Assembly: GCA_900542355.1 (NCBI GenBank)
Contig: UQNE01000010.1
Span: 1-64,000 of the forward strand
Direction: 5' to 3'
DNA from: an uncultured Bacteroidales bacterium
GTDB lineage: Bacteria; Bacteroidota; Bacteroidia; Bacteroidales; Paludibacteraceae
Length of the DNA stretch: 64,000 nucleotides
In this document: positions 53,052-62,783 of the stretch, one piece after another
Position numbering within the stretch: position 1 is the stretch's first letter
Layout: every line of letters begins with the position of its first letter
Made by a program: the position numbers and the translations under genes
The notes under the pieces: model-generated
The model's input: the letters and a program-made list of their open reading frames with translations, nothing else
What the model was told of the DNA's origin: nothing
The model's database searches: none

Positions 53052-54497
53052 ATGAAGAACTTAGAACCGAAGGGTGTATGGAGTAATTTCTACGCCCTAA
53101 CGCAGATTCCTCGTCCGAGCGGACAGAAGGAGGCAATCTCGGCTTTTGTGGCTGACTATGGTCGCAGTCTCGGTCTGGAGACGATAGTGGATAGTATAGG
53201 CAATGTGCTTATTCGCAAGCCTGCAAGCGCAGGTATGGAGGGGCATGCAGGTGTGATACTGCAAGGCCACCTCGATATGGTGCCCCAGAAAAACTCCGAT
53301 AAGGCGTTCGACTTTGCCAAAGACCCGATAGAGGCGTATGTAGAGGAGAATGGCGAGTGGGTTACGGCTAATGGGACAACTCTTGGCGCAGACAACGGTA
53401 TAGGTGTAGCCACGGCGATGGCCATACTGGCGGACAAGACTGTGGTGCATCCGCCCTTAGAGTGCCTATTCACGGTGGACGAAGAGACGGGTATGTATGG
53501 TGCTTTTGCCTTAGAGGGCGGGGTGCTGCAAGGCAAGACACTTATCAACCTCGACTCCGAGAGCGAAGGCGAACTGTATGTAGGTTGTGCCGGGGGTGTG
53601 GACACCACTGCCACTTTCGACTTCGAGCCGGTCGATACCGAGGAGGGTGATATTGCTCTGCGTGTATCGGTGCGCGGCTGCAAAGGCGGGCACTCGGGCT
53701 GCGACATCAATATGCAGCGAGCCAATGCAATTAAGTTGCTGTTCCGTTTTCTCAAAGACGCAGTGGCTAACTATGAGGCGCGCCTCGCTTGTGTAGAAGG
53801 CGGCAGTCTGCGCAATGCTATACCTCGAGAGGCGTCGTGCCTGATAACTATCCCCGCCGAGAGCAAGGACGACTTGCTCGAATTGGTGGCAGACTATGAG
53901 GATTTGTTCATCTGCGAGTATGACGGCGTGGAGGATAATCTCTCGCTAACGGCGGAGGAAGTAGAGTGCCCGAAGGTAGAACTGCCCGAGGATGTGCAGG
54001 ACTTCCTCATACATGCCATCACTCTCTGCCCTCACGGCGTATATCGCATGATTCCGGAGATGCCCGATGTGGTCGAGACGAGCAACAACTTGGCGATGAT
54101 TGAGACGCAGGGTAAGCAGATAAAAGTATATTGCCTTACTCGCTCGTCGGTCGAGAGCCGCAAGGAAGAACTGCAATCGGTGATAGAGTCGGCGTTCTCG
54201 TTGGCGGGCGCAGAGGTGGAGTTCTCGGGCAGTTACCCCGGCTGGAAACCTAACCTGCACAGCCATATACTGGAGGTGATGAAAGCGACCTACCGCCGTG
54301 AGTTTGGCGACGAGCCTCGTGTGATTACCATCCACGCAGGACTGGAGTGCGGTATCATCGGACGCAATTACCCTGGTATGGATATGATTAGTTTCGGTCC
54401 AACCATAGAGCACCCCCACTCGCCTGACGAGCGTGTGAACATCAAGACAGTGCAGAAGTTCTGGCAGTTCTTGCTTGCCACCCTGCGCGAGTTGTAA
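53052..54497 (+). CDS. pepD: aminoacyl-histidine dipeptidase (M20C)
   Basis: The 481-residue M20-family metallopeptidase has metal ligands in LQGHLDMVP, GADNGIGVA and DEETGMYGA, and a C-terminal IHAGLECG motif. It matches PepD/PepV-like cytosolic dipeptidases, which cut Xaa-His and other dipeptides. The ATG at 53052 gives MKNLEPKGVWSNFYALTQIP, the standard start. With ansA upstream it forms a small amino-acid and peptide catabolism pair. A terminator follows 59 nt after the stop. Confidence 0.92.
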   Translation: MKNLEPKGVWSNFYALTQIPRPSGQKEAISAFVADYGRSLGLETIVDSIGNVLIRKPASAGMEGHAGVILQGHLDMVPQKNSDKAFDFAKDPIEAYVEENGEWVTANGTTLGADNGIGVATAMAILADKTVVHPPLECLFTVDEETGMYGAFALEGGVLQGKTLINLDSESEGELYVGCAGGVDTTATFDFEPVDTEEGDIALRVSVRGCKGGHSGCDINMQRANAIKLLFRFLKDAVANYEARLACVEGGSLRNAIPREASCLITIPAESKDDLLELVADYEDLFICEYDGVEDNLSLTAEEVECPKVELPEDVQDFLIHAITLCPHGVYRMIPEMPDVVETSNNLAMIETQGKQIKVYCLTRSSVESRKEELQSVIESAFSLAGAEVEFSGSYPGWKPNLHSHILEVMKATYRREFGDEPRVITIHAGLECGIIGRNYPGMDMISFGPTIEHPHSPDERVNIKTVQKFWQFLLATLREL

Positions 54498-54555
54498 AAG
54501 GAGATACAAGACGGCGCGTGTTGTAATTAGGATACAAGACGAAATAATTAAAACA

Positions 54556-54586
54556 GAAACGGAGTGCCTTATGACACTCCGTTTTT
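54556..54586 (+). terminator. rho-independent terminator after pepD
   Basis: ACGGAGTG (54559-54566) pairs with CACTCCGT (54574-54581), followed by TTTTT. Confidence 0.8.
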
Positions 54587-54766
54587 GTATTCGATTTTAT
54601 GCCCCCAAAAAAACACACCTCATAGTGTAGCAGCATATTTTTCCATAGCACTGCACTCTGTTTTACTATGCCTATACCTAAAATACAGAAACACCCACAA
54701 ATAGAAAAATGTTACATTTCACATCATTTCGTTTACAATATGTCAAACGGAGTTTAAGCCGACATC

Positions 54767-54799
54767 ATCGAATTCTTGTCGCAACCTAATCGAGACCTA
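54767..54799. repeat. imperfect tandem repeat, 3 x 11 nt
   Basis: On the minus strand TAGGTCTCGAT, TAGGTTGCGAC and AAGAATTCGAT follow each other. This is the same family as 30369-30401. The surrounding 54587-54960 region holds no gene. Confidence 0.7.
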
Positions 54800-54963
54800 A
54801 GAAACAACAGCAAAATATCAAAAAGAAAGCCAATATCTACCAAAAGCATCAAATTGTCATATTGCCTTCATGTAAATCGGCACCTATTCAGATGCCCTTT
54901 GCATAATCATTCTCCTTCTATCACACAATTAGGCCTGATTTTATGCACCACAAGTGGAAAATA

Positions 54964-55003
54964 AAAAAACGACTGCTTAGCATTGAACTGGGCAGTCGTT
55001 TTT
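54964..55003 (-). terminator. terminator downstream of argS
   Basis: AAAAAACGACTGC (54964-54976) pairs with GCAGTCGTTTTT (54992-55003), with T runs in both directions. It lies about 190 nt beyond the argS stop. Confidence 0.7.
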
Positions 55004-55008
55004 GGAAG

Positions 55009-55175
55009 TAATTATATGTCTAATTACATAGCAATTATATGTTTAATCGTCCATTAATCGCCATTAGCGGAGAACCTGTACCATGGTGACTTAATGGCTT
55101 TTTAATGGGCTTTAATGGAGGACTACACAATGCATAATTATATGTCTAATTACATGATAATTATATGTTATCCTC
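55009..55175. repeat. intergenic dispersed repeats with 11-nt phasing
   Basis: AATTATATGTC, TAATTACATAG, CAATTATATGT, TTAATCGTCCA, TTAATCGCCAT and TAGCGGAGAAC follow in 11-nt register from 55011. Further CATTAA and AATTATATG units continue to about 55170. The units match those at 2971-3100 and 4000-4200. No gene is present. Confidence 0.65.
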
Positions 55176-55196
55176 ATTACATTTCTAATGAGAGAA

Positions 55197-56984
55197 TCAC
55201 ATTCTCTCCGGCACCTCTATTCCGAGGAGAGCCATTGCGGAGCGGATGACCTTAGCCACGGCAGCGGAGAGAGCGAGGCGCATGGTGCGAACCGAGGCAG
55301 CGGGCTCGTTGAGGATGCTATAGTCGTGGTAGAACGAGTTGAAATCGCAAGCCAAAGCATAAGCATAGTTCGCAATCACGGCAGGCGAGAAATCATTGCC
55401 TGCTTGGCGCACCGCAGCAGGATAATCAGCCAAACGCTGAATGAGTGCCAACTCCTTGGGTTGGAGCGTCAAGGCTACAGGTTGATAAGCCTCTTGCTTG
55501 CCTGCCTTACGCAGGACAGACTGAATACGGGCGTAGGTGTATTGGATGAAAGGTCCTGTATTACCGTTGAAGTCGATACTCTCAGCAGGGTTGAAGAGCA
55601 TGTTCTTGCGCGGGTCCACTTTCAATATAAAGTATTTGAGCGCGCCCAAACCAACCACGCGTGCAATCTCATTCGCCTCTCGGGGAGTGATATCGGGGAG
55701 AGTATTGACTTTATCGCGCGAGATCTCTCGTGCGTCATCAATCATCTGCTGCATGAGGTCATCGGCATCCACCACCGTGCCTTCACGGGACTTCATCTTG
55801 CCATTGGGCAACTCGACCATACCATACGAGAAATGCACCAATTCTTTGCCAAACGGAAAACCCAAACGGTCGAGGAGGATAGATAGCACCTTGAAGTGGT
55901 ACTCCTGCTCATTGCCCACCACATACACCATCTTATCGATGGGATAGTCTTGGAAACGCAGTTTGGCAGTGCCGATGTCTTGGGTCATATAAACAGAGGT
56001 GCCATCGGAGCGGAGGAGCAGTTTCTCGTCGAGACCGTTCTGCGTGAGGTCAGCCCATACCGAACCGTCTTCGCGGCGATAGAACAGCCCTTCCTTCAAC
56101 CCTCGCTCGACCTCTTTCTTCCCCTCCAAGTAGGTGTTCGATTCATAATAAATCTTATCGAAACTAACGCCCATCATCTTGTAGGTCTCGTCGAAACCGG
56201 CATAGACCCAACTATTCATCTTCTGCCACAGCGCACGCACTTCGGGGTCGCCCTGTTCCCATTTAAGCAACATAGCCTGCGCCTCTTTGATGAGAGGTGC
56301 CTCGCGTTTGGCTGTCTCCTCGTCCATCCCCTCGCCCATCAGTTGTTTGATTTGGGCTTTGTACTCCACATCAAAGCGCACATAATAGTCGCCGATGAGG
56401 TGATCGCCTTTCTTTCCGCTTGATTCGGGAGTCTCGCCGTTGCCATATTTAAGCCAAGCGAGCATCGACTTGCAGATATGGATACCTCTATCGTTGACGA
56501 TATTAGTTTTGACCACTTTCCATCCGTTCGCCTCTTGAATCTTGGCTATCGAATACCCGAGGAGATTATTGCGCACATGCCCGAGGTGGAGAGGCTTATT
56601 GGTGTTAGGCGAACTGTACTCCACCATCATCAGCGGTTGCGAACCATCATCCTTGGTGCGGGTCTGATAGCCATAGTTCTCCGTGCAGGCGATAGTCTGC
56701 AACTGCTCCAACCAATAGGTCTGCGCAATAGTTAGGTTGAGAAACCCTTGCACGGCGTTGTATTTCTCAATGAGGTCGCCCTTCAGTGCCTCACCTATCT
56801 CGCTTGCCACCTGTGCAGGAGCCTTGTGAGCAGCCTTGACAAAGGGGAAGACCACGAGAGTGATGTCGCCCTCAAACTCCGGGCGGGTCTTTTGGAGTTG
56901 CACTTGTGCAGGGGTAGCCTCGATGCCGTAGAGGTCTTTCACCACGGCTTGTACCTTCTCGATAAGTATATTTTCTAATGTCAT
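55197..56984 (-). CDS. argS: arginyl-tRNA synthetase
   Basis: The 595-residue class I synthetase has an N-terminal Add1 tRNA-binding domain (1-85) and the HIGH-like motif in SSPNTNKPLHLGHVRNN. The KMSKS position reads KMKSREGT, and a C-terminal DALR anticodon-binding domain starts near 480. It charges tRNA-Arg. It is the third gene of a minus-strand unit with the M23 lipoprotein gene (19 nt upstream) and the GT2 gene. Length and motifs are complete. Confidence 0.96.
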   Translation of the reverse strand: MTLENILIEKVQAVVKDLYGIEATPAQVQLQKTRPEFEGDITLVVFPFVKAAHKAPAQVASEIGEALKGDLIEKYNAVQGFLNLTIAQTYWLEQLQTIACTENYGYQTRTKDDGSQPLMMVEYSSPNTNKPLHLGHVRNNLLGYSIAKIQEANGWKVVKTNIVNDRGIHICKSMLAWLKYGNGETPESSGKKGDHLIGDYYVRFDVEYKAQIKQLMGEGMDEETAKREAPLIKEAQAMLLKWEQGDPEVRALWQKMNSWVYAGFDETYKMMGVSFDKIYYESNTYLEGKKEVERGLKEGLFYRREDGSVWADLTQNGLDEKLLLRSDGTSVYMTQDIGTAKLRFQDYPIDKMVYVVGNEQEYHFKVLSILLDRLGFPFGKELVHFSYGMVELPNGKMKSREGTVVDADDLMQQMIDDAREISRDKVNTLPDITPREANEIARVVGLGALKYFILKVDPRKNMLFNPAESIDFNGNTGPFIQYTYARIQSVLRKAGKQEAYQPVALTLQPKELALIQRLADYPAAVRQAGNDFSPAVIANYAYALACDFNSFYHDYSILNEPAASVRTMRLALSAAVAKVIRSAMALLGIEVPERM

Positions 56985-57003
56985 ATTGATATAATTTTAC
57001 TAA

Positions 57004-58287
57004 TTAGTTATTGCCTCGCCGTTGTGCGGGCGCAATGCTATCGCTAAGCAACCGAGCATTAAGGCTATTGACAACGGAGTCGAAGGTGGGTCTGAACTGC
57101 GCGGGGACAGGTGCGACAGGGGGTGAGACCATCTTGAGCGGGTCGATAGGTGAATCGCCTTTCCACACACGGAAGTCTAAGTGCGGTCCCGTAGATGCAC
57201 CCGTACTGCCCACATAACCAATCACTTGCCCTTGGCTGACATGCTTGCCCACCGCCACACCTTCGCCATACTTACTTAGGTGCAGATAGGCAGTGGTGTA
57301 GGTGGAGTTGTGGCGAATCTTAACGGTGTTACCTCCCCCACCCTTGTAGCCTTTCTCGATGACGACACCATCACCGATAGCCACGACGGGTGTGCCTGCG
57401 GGTGCTGCATAGTCCACGCCTGTATGCGGGCGCACTACCTTATAGACAGGGTGTTTGCGGGCGTAGGTGAACCTACTGGAGATACGCTTATAGTTGAGCG
57501 GAGCCTTCAGAAAAGCCTTGCGCAGGCTGTTGCCATCGGCATCAAAATAGCCTCTGCACTGCCTATCAGTGGGCTGATAATCAGCCATATCGAACCAATA
57601 GGCGTCTTGCCACTTGCCTGCATGGAAGAAGCGGGCAGCATAGATACGACCAATGCCCCAACGAGCGGAATCGACAAACTGCTCATCATAATAGACGCGA
57701 ATAGAATCACCCTGCTGCAAGCCGAAGAAATCGATAGTCCAAGCATAAATCTCGCTCAGTTCGAGCGCCAACTCAACAGGCAGGTCAGCATCTACCATAG
57801 CATTCCAGAGGCTCGACTCGATGACTGCCTCGGCGGTGCGAGGGACGATACGAATGGGCTTTTGTATATGGTCGATATGGAGCGAGTCGGTCAAATGGAG
57901 CACCTTAGCCGTGCGTGCATCGGGCAGATAGACCCAATAGCAAAGGCGTTCGGTGTGTAGGGAATCGGCAGTGCAGGTATCTCGATACAACGCCAAGAAC
58001 TGCTTGCCGGCCTGAATCTGACGGACATCAAACTCGCTCTGCGGAAGAGTGGATACTTGGTTGATTTGGTTGCGCGAAGCCCCGAGGCGCGACAAGATAC
58101 CGCCTAAGGTCTCACCCATCGCCACACAACCCGTGTCGATACGAAACGAATCAACGGCGATACCATACTCGTAGCGAATAGGCACTATCTCCTCGTCGTA
58201 CTCCTGCTCCTCTTGCACCGGTTTACTGCACGCCACAAGGAGCAAGACACACCCCAACACCGTCGTTATTCGCAGCCAACTACGCAT
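57004..58287 (-). CDS. lipoprotein M23 metallopeptidase
   Basis: The 427-residue protein has a lipobox (VLLLVACSK, Cys20), an OapA/LysM-like N-terminal region (about 50-150) and an M23 domain (about 270-390). The M23 domain carries the first metal ligands in RPHTGVDYAAP and the late motif STGPHLDFRVW. The usual HxH is HxD here, a variant that may weaken or alter zinc binding. Such proteins cut peptidoglycan cross-links or activate amidases at the envelope. Its start overlaps the stop of the GT2 gene by 8 nt. Confidence 0.87.
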   Translation of the reverse strand: MRSWLRITTVLGCVLLLVACSKPVQEEQEYDEEIVPIRYEYGIAVDSFRIDTGCVAMGETLGGILSRLGASRNQINQVSTLPQSEFDVRQIQAGKQFLALYRDTCTADSLHTERLCYWVYLPDARTAKVLHLTDSLHIDHIQKPIRIVPRTAEAVIESSLWNAMVDADLPVELALELSEIYAWTIDFFGLQQGDSIRVYYDEQFVDSARWGIGRIYAARFFHAGKWQDAYWFDMADYQPTDRQCRGYFDADGNSLRKAFLKAPLNYKRISSRFTYARKHPVYKVVRPHTGVDYAAPAGTPVVAIGDGVVIEKGYKGGGGNTVKIRHNSTYTTAYLHLSKYGEGVAVGKHVSQGQVIGYVGSTGASTGPHLDFRVWKGDSPIDPLKMVSPPVAPVPAQFRPTFDSVVNSLNARLLSDSIAPAQRRGNN

Positions 58288-59020
58288 CCTTCTTGGGATA
58301 TTTACGGAACCACGAACTAATCTTCAGGCGCACCACGCCGAGCAATGCCTCGGAGAAGATACCGCCCGACATCTTGCTGGTGCCAAGTACGCGATTAACA
58401 AAGACGATAGGCACCTCCACAATCTTGAAACCGCACTTGTAGGCGGTGAACTTCATCTCAATCTGGAAGGCATAGCCCTTGAAGCGAATCTTATCCAACT
58501 CGATGGTTTCCAAGGTCTTACGCTTGTAGCAAACGAACCCTGCGGTGGTGTCGTTGATAGGCATACCGAGCACAAAACGCACATACTTGCTGGCGAAATA
58601 ACTCATCAGCACACGCCCCATAGGCCAGTTGACCACATTCACACCCGATACATAGCGGCTGCCAATCGACATATCTGCTCCCCCGTTGGCACATGCGTCA
58701 TACAGTTTCATCAGGTCTTGCGGGTTGTGGCTAAAGTCGGCATCCATCTCGAAGATATACTCCGCCTTATGCTCGATAGCCCACTGAAAACCTGCGATAT
58801 ACGCCGTGCCAAGACCCAATTTGCCTTGTCGCTCCACGATGAAAAGACGGTCCTTGTACTTGCCCTCCATCATCGTCTTCACAATGTCCGCCGTACCATC
58901 AGGCGAACCGTCATCAATCACCAGCACATTGAAATCAATCGGCAGCGTCATCACGGCGGTGATGATGGCCTCGATGTTCTCCTTCTCGTTGTAGGTAGGG
59001 ATAATCACTAATCTATCCAT
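58280..59020 (-). CDS. polyprenol monophosphomannose synthase-like GT2 glycosyltransferase
   Basis: The 246-residue enzyme starts MDRLVIIPTYNEKENIEAII. It contains the GT2 motifs VLVIDDGSPDGTAD and FEMDADFSHNPQDL, and a QIEMKFTAYKCGFKIVEVPI end. This matches dolichol/polyprenol-phosphate mannose synthases lacking C-terminal membrane helices. It would transfer mannose to undecaprenyl phosphate for envelope glycans. An ATG 15 nt upstream (59035) is an alternative start. It is the first gene of a unit with the M23 lipoprotein gene and argS. Confidence 0.88.
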   Translation of the reverse strand: MDRLVIIPTYNEKENIEAIITAVMTLPIDFNVLVIDDGSPDGTADIVKTMMEGKYKDRLFIVERQGKLGLGTAYIAGFQWAIEHKAEYIFEMDADFSHNPQDLMKLYDACANGGADMSIGSRYVSGVNVVNWPMGRVLMSYFASKYVRFVLGMPINDTTAGFVCYKRKTLETIELDKIRFKGYAFQIEMKFTAYKCGFKIVEVPIVFVNRVLGTSKMSGGIFSEALLGVVRLKISSWFRKYPKKDA

Positions 59021-59145
59021 CTTATGTTCTCCCATTATTTTAGTTTATATTGTTGCCTTATTTACGCATTACGCATTGTCGTTGCCTTATTTGCGCACCA
59101 TTTATTTACGCGCTGCGCATTGCCTTGTTTTATGCATGTCTTATT

Positions 59146-59988
59146 TTACGCGTTGTCGTTATCTCTCAGCACACCGTTACCGAGGCGATAGATACGGCTC
59201 GGACTGGTGCGGTCGAGGGCATTGAGATAGACATTCTGCCCGGGGATAACACCTATTTCTTGCAGTTTGCCCGCCACGGTGTTGTATGCCACCTCGGGGT
59301 CGTTGTTCTCCAGGCTGAGATGGCAAAGCCATATATTGCGCAGTCCCTCGTGGTAGTTACGCGCCAGCAGTTCGCCGCAAGTGGCGTTGCTCTGGTGCCC
59401 CGTAGGCGAGAGGATACGCTGCTTGAGGTAGGTGGGATAAGGGCCATTGAGCAAGAGGTGCTCGTCGTGGTTTGCCTCGATGACAATATGATTAGCCGTG
59501 CGGATATACGCCTCCAAATCGGCATTGGGTTCGCCACAGTCGGTAGCAATCATAAAGCGTTGCCCCCCATAATCAATCACATAGCCCACACACTCGGTAG
59601 AGTCGTGGCTGATACCAAAGGTATTGATAGTCAGGTCGCCGAGAGTCCACTCGGTGCCTTTCTCAAAGTAACGCCTGCTGGTCTTGAGTTTCTCCCGAAC
59701 GCCATAGTTGCGGTCGATACCCTCGTGGATGAGGCGGGTACTGTAGATGGGCAGGTTCACCCGCTCACCTAATGTGCCCACGGCGCGTATATGGTCCGCA
59801 TGGTCGTGCGTTACCAGTACGCCCATGATGTTAGCAAAATCTAGCCCCATGCTGCGCAAGTGCTTTTGTATGAGGCGTGCGGAGATACCGGCATCTATCA
59901 GTATGCCGCGCTCTAATGTACCAAGATAGTAACAGTTACCGCTGCTACCACTTGCCAAACTACGAAATATAAGGTCTTTCTCTACCAT
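59146..59988 (-). CDS. metallo-beta-lactamase-fold hydrolase, YycJ/WalJ-like
   Basis: The 280-residue protein has the metal-binding motif LVTHDHADH, an earlier LASGSSGNCYYLG strand typical of the YycJ group, and later ligands in IATDCGEP, EANHDEHLL and LCHLSLENND. YycJ/WalJ proteins are 5'-3' DNA exonucleases proposed to act in mismatch repair or cell-wall-linked DNA metabolism. The ATG at 59988 was chosen because the promoter (60005-60036) lies just upstream; a longer frame to 60240 runs through the promoter and repeats. Confidence 0.87.
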   Translation of the reverse strand: MVEKDLIFRSLASGSSGNCYYLGTLERGILIDAGISARLIQKHLRSMGLDFANIMGVLVTHDHADHIRAVGTLGERVNLPIYSTRLIHEGIDRNYGVREKLKTSRRYFEKGTEWTLGDLTINTFGISHDSTECVGYVIDYGGQRFMIATDCGEPNADLEAYIRTANHIVIEANHDEHLLLNGPYPTYLKQRILSPTGHQSNATCGELLARNYHEGLRNIWLCHLSLENNDPEVAYNTVAGKLQEIGVIPGQNVYLNALDRTSPSRIYRLGNGVLRDNDNA

Positions 59989-60004
59989 GTTATCAATTAG
60001 CCCG

Positions 60005-60036
60005 CAAAGATACAAAAAAAATCGCAGACCCGCAAA
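60005..60036 (-). promoter_or_regulatory. promoter of the YycJ-like gene
   Basis: On the minus strand TTTG (60033-60036), 20 nt, then TATCTTTG (60005-60012). It gives a very short leader of about 10 nt, which excludes the longer reading frame upstream. Confidence 0.7.
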
Positions 60037-60606
60037 TAAAAATGCGCACCCAATGCAGAATGCGGAATGCAATGAAGAATGCAGAATGCACAATGCAGAA
60101 TGATGAATGCAGAACTCACTGCTCAATGCATAATGAAAAATGCGGAATGATATGTCAATTATATGCTTTCTTTGTTCCCGCTCTGCACAACCTCCATAGA
60201 GGGGCTTGGCGAGGCTGTACTTTATTGCACATTTTAACACTTAGTTTACCCTATATTCCACTTCGGTCTGCACCCTGACCGTAGTATGTAATTAGTATGT
60301 GATTAGTATGTGATTAGTATGTGATTAGTATGTGATTAAGCGAACCCGATAATACCCTAACGCTACCTTCGCAATACGCCCACGGCACACAAAAACTAAT
60401 AAAATACATTAAAAAAACACTCATCCTCTCCATTCGGGATAAGAGCAATAATTCAATGGAGAATAATCAGAGCAATTAACGGAGAATAAATAGCACCTAT
60501 ATGGTCATTTATATGGTCTTTAATGGAGTCCTCTGCCCCTACCCAAAGAAATAATTATATGTCTAACCGTCAATTGTATATTATGTTTTGCGAGGCGGGC
60601 AGTGTG
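60037..60606. repeat. intergenic repeats, including 5 x 11-nt array at 60285-60339
   Basis: No gene is seen. AATGCAGAATGCGGAATG-like strings fill 60050-60150. Five units of TATGTGATTAG (first TATGTAATTAG, last ending AA) lie at 60285-60339. GGTCATTTATATGGTC and AATTATATGTCTAACCG units lie near 60500-60575. Confidence 0.75.
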
Positions 60607-61719
60607 CTATTTTGTCTCTTTTGAGAAATGATTGGTATCGCCGTTTTTAAGGGCATTGACGAGCATACCGCAGGCGGCAAGGATGTCTTCGCCACGGCTG
60701 CGGCGAATGGTGGTGGTCAGACCGTGTTCGGTGAGATAATCGCGCATCCACTCCATCTGTCGCTCGTTGCTGGCGGGGAATGTCAGCGGGTGGTCTGCGT
60801 GGGACACCTGCTCTACCCCCGCATGGAAACGGATGAGGTTGATACGGCAGTTGAGGTTGCGCAAGAGGCGCAAGAGTTCGTTGGCGTGTTTGGGCGTATC
60901 GTTGATGCCCGCCCAGCAGATATACTCGAAACTGACACGGCGTTGGTGCTGCCAATCGTACTGCTTGAGAAGAGCCAAGACATCGGAGAGAGGATAGAGT
61001 TTCTCCACCGGCATAACTTGCTGACGCTCAATGGAGAAGGGGTTGTGGAGCGAGATAGCCAAGTGGCACTCACTCTCATCCAAAAAGCGTTTCAGACCCG
61101 AGATAACGCCCACCGATGAGACGGTGATACGGCGCGGAGACCAAGCGCAGCCCCATGGCGCAGTCATCACCTGCAAAGAACGCAAGACCGCGTCGATATT
61201 GTCCATCGGTTCGCCCTCGCCCATATAGACGATATTGGTGAGCGGAACAAAGGAGTGGTCTGCCGGCAGAGGTTGGTGCGACGGGTTCTCGGAGGTAAGC
61301 GGGAAAGAGAGTATCTGATTGAGTATCTCAGCAGCGGGGAGTTGCCCATGAAAACCGAGCGTCCCCGTCATACAGAACCGACAGCCCATCTTGCAGCCCA
61401 TCTGGGTAGAGACGCAGAGCGTGGCACGGTCGCCATCGGGGATATAAACCGACTCGACATACTGGTCGCCTATCTGAAAGAGGTACTTGCGGGTACCGTC
61501 TTGCGACTCGGCGTGCGCCACGGGGGCGTGCCTCCCGACCGTGTATTGCGCCTTGAGTGCCTCTCGACCACGCAGAGAGATATTGGTCATCTCATCAAAC
61601 GAGGAGACACGGCGGACATAGAGCCACTCGGCTAACTGCTTGCCTGCAAACTTCTGCAAACCAACGCTTTGCACTACGATTTGCAGTTCCTCTAAGGTCT
61701 TTCCCAACAATGATTCCAT
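60607..61719 (-). CDS. rlmN: dual-specificity RNA methyltransferase RlmN
   Basis: The 370-residue radical SAM enzyme has Cys109, Cys113 and Cys116 (GCKMGCRFCMTGT), the MGEGEPMDN motif and a C-terminal catalytic Cys (DILAACGMLV). It methylates C2 of A2503 in 23S rRNA and A37 in some tRNAs. Length and motifs are complete. It lies 13 nt after the mechanosensitive channel gene, so the two are probably cotranscribed. Confidence 0.95.
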   Translation of the reverse strand: MESLLGKTLEELQIVVQSVGLQKFAGKQLAEWLYVRRVSSFDEMTNISLRGREALKAQYTVGRHAPVAHAESQDGTRKYLFQIGDQYVESVYIPDGDRATLCVSTQMGCKMGCRFCMTGTLGFHGQLPAAEILNQILSFPLTSENPSHQPLPADHSFVPLTNIVYMGEGEPMDNIDAVLRSLQVMTAPWGCAWSPRRITVSSVGVISGLKRFLDESECHLAISLHNPFSIERQQVMPVEKLYPLSDVLALLKQYDWQHQRRVSFEYICWAGINDTPKHANELLRLLRNLNCRINLIRFHAGVEQVSHADHPLTFPASNERQMEWMRDYLTEHGLTTTIRRSRGEDILAACGMLVNALKNGDTNHFSKETK

Positions 61720-61732
61720 AGGGTAAAGTCAG

Positions 61733-62695
61733 TTATTTGTTGGTGATATTAACATCTACATGCGGATATGCAAAGCCAAACCCGTTCTGTGGCAACTCGG
61801 TGTAGAAACGCAGATTGAGGTCATAAAAGACATTCCAGTAGTCCTCCTTGCGCACCCACGCCCGCACAACAAACGAGATGTCGTTATCGTTGAGCGAAGA
61901 GAGTGCTACAAAGGGGTCAGGAATAGGCAGGTTCTCGGTATTGACTGCCGAGCGGGAGTCCACCTTGGGGCGTTGGTCGGCCGAGGTAAGAATGCGCATA
62001 TCGGAACGGAGAATCTGCTGAATGAGTTGCATACACTTATCGGCATCAGAGCCGTATTCTACACAGACCGTCCACTCCACACGGCGCAGAGGTTGAGCAG
62101 ACACATTCTCAATATTGCCACTAAAAAGCGAACCGTTGGGGAGGACAATGACACGATTATCGGTGGTAAGAATCTTGGTGGAGACAATGGATACCTCCAT
62201 CACCGTACCCGACACGCCCGAAGCAGAGATAAAATCACCGGCCTTGAACGGTCTGAAAATCAGCAACATAATACCCCCGGCAAAGTTCTGCACCGTACCC
62301 GATAGTGCCATACCGATAGCCATACCTCCGGCAGTGAGCAGAGCGGCAAAAGAGGTGGTGTCCACGCCGAGCGTACCGATAGTAGCCAACACGAGCATCA
62401 CCGTGAGCGTGATGCTAACCAGCGACGAGATGAAGGTAGCCAGTGTGCGCTCGGTGTGCCTGCGCTCAAAGACCTTAACCAACAGCCCTTTGACACGCTT
62501 AATCAGCCATGCGCCAATCAGATAGATGACCAATGCCACCAGCACTTTGAGTCCGAAACGGATAGCACTATCCATCACTCCGTGCCAAAACGACTCGGGG
62601 TCGGTGGTTGCCTGACGAATGATGTTTTCCGTTACCTGCCGAATAGAATCAGAAGGCGGAATGGCGGGTGTAGGTACCTCGATATCAAGAAACAT
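61733..62695 (-). CDS. small-conductance mechanosensitive channel (MscS family)
   Basis: The 320-residue protein has three membrane helices (about 45-65, 85-110, 115-145). The pore helix and its end are GMAIGMALSGTVQNFAGGIM and LIFRPFKAGDFI. The cytoplasmic MscS beta domain follows (VSGTVMEVSIVSTKILTTDN). It should release solutes upon hypo-osmotic shock. The C-terminal domain (VDSRSAVNTENLPIPDPFVA) is standard. It sits between the DUF4293 gene (88 nt) and rlmN. Confidence 0.92.
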   Translation of the reverse strand: MFLDIEVPTPAIPPSDSIRQVTENIIRQATTDPESFWHGVMDSAIRFGLKVLVALVIYLIGAWLIKRVKGLLVKVFERRHTERTLATFISSLVSITLTVMLVLATIGTLGVDTTSFAALLTAGGMAIGMALSGTVQNFAGGIMLLIFRPFKAGDFISASGVSGTVMEVSIVSTKILTTDNRVIVLPNGSLFSGNIENVSAQPLRRVEWTVCVEYGSDADKCMQLIQQILRSDMRILTSADQRPKVDSRSAVNTENLPIPDPFVALSSLNDNDISFVVRAWVRKEDYWNVFYDLNLRFYTELPQNGFGFAYPHVDVNITNK

Positions 62696-62783
62696 AGTAG
62701 AAATAGATTAGATGTAGATTGTAGAACCGATGGCACTGAAAGGTATCTGCCCATCAGTGTCGGCGAAAGAAAAAAGGAACGGA

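Noticed and set aside
59989..60240. Longer N-terminus for the YycJ-like protein
   Set aside because: The extension reads through the promoter at 60005-60036 and AATGCAGAATG repeats; the family starts near MVEKDLIFRSLASGSSG.
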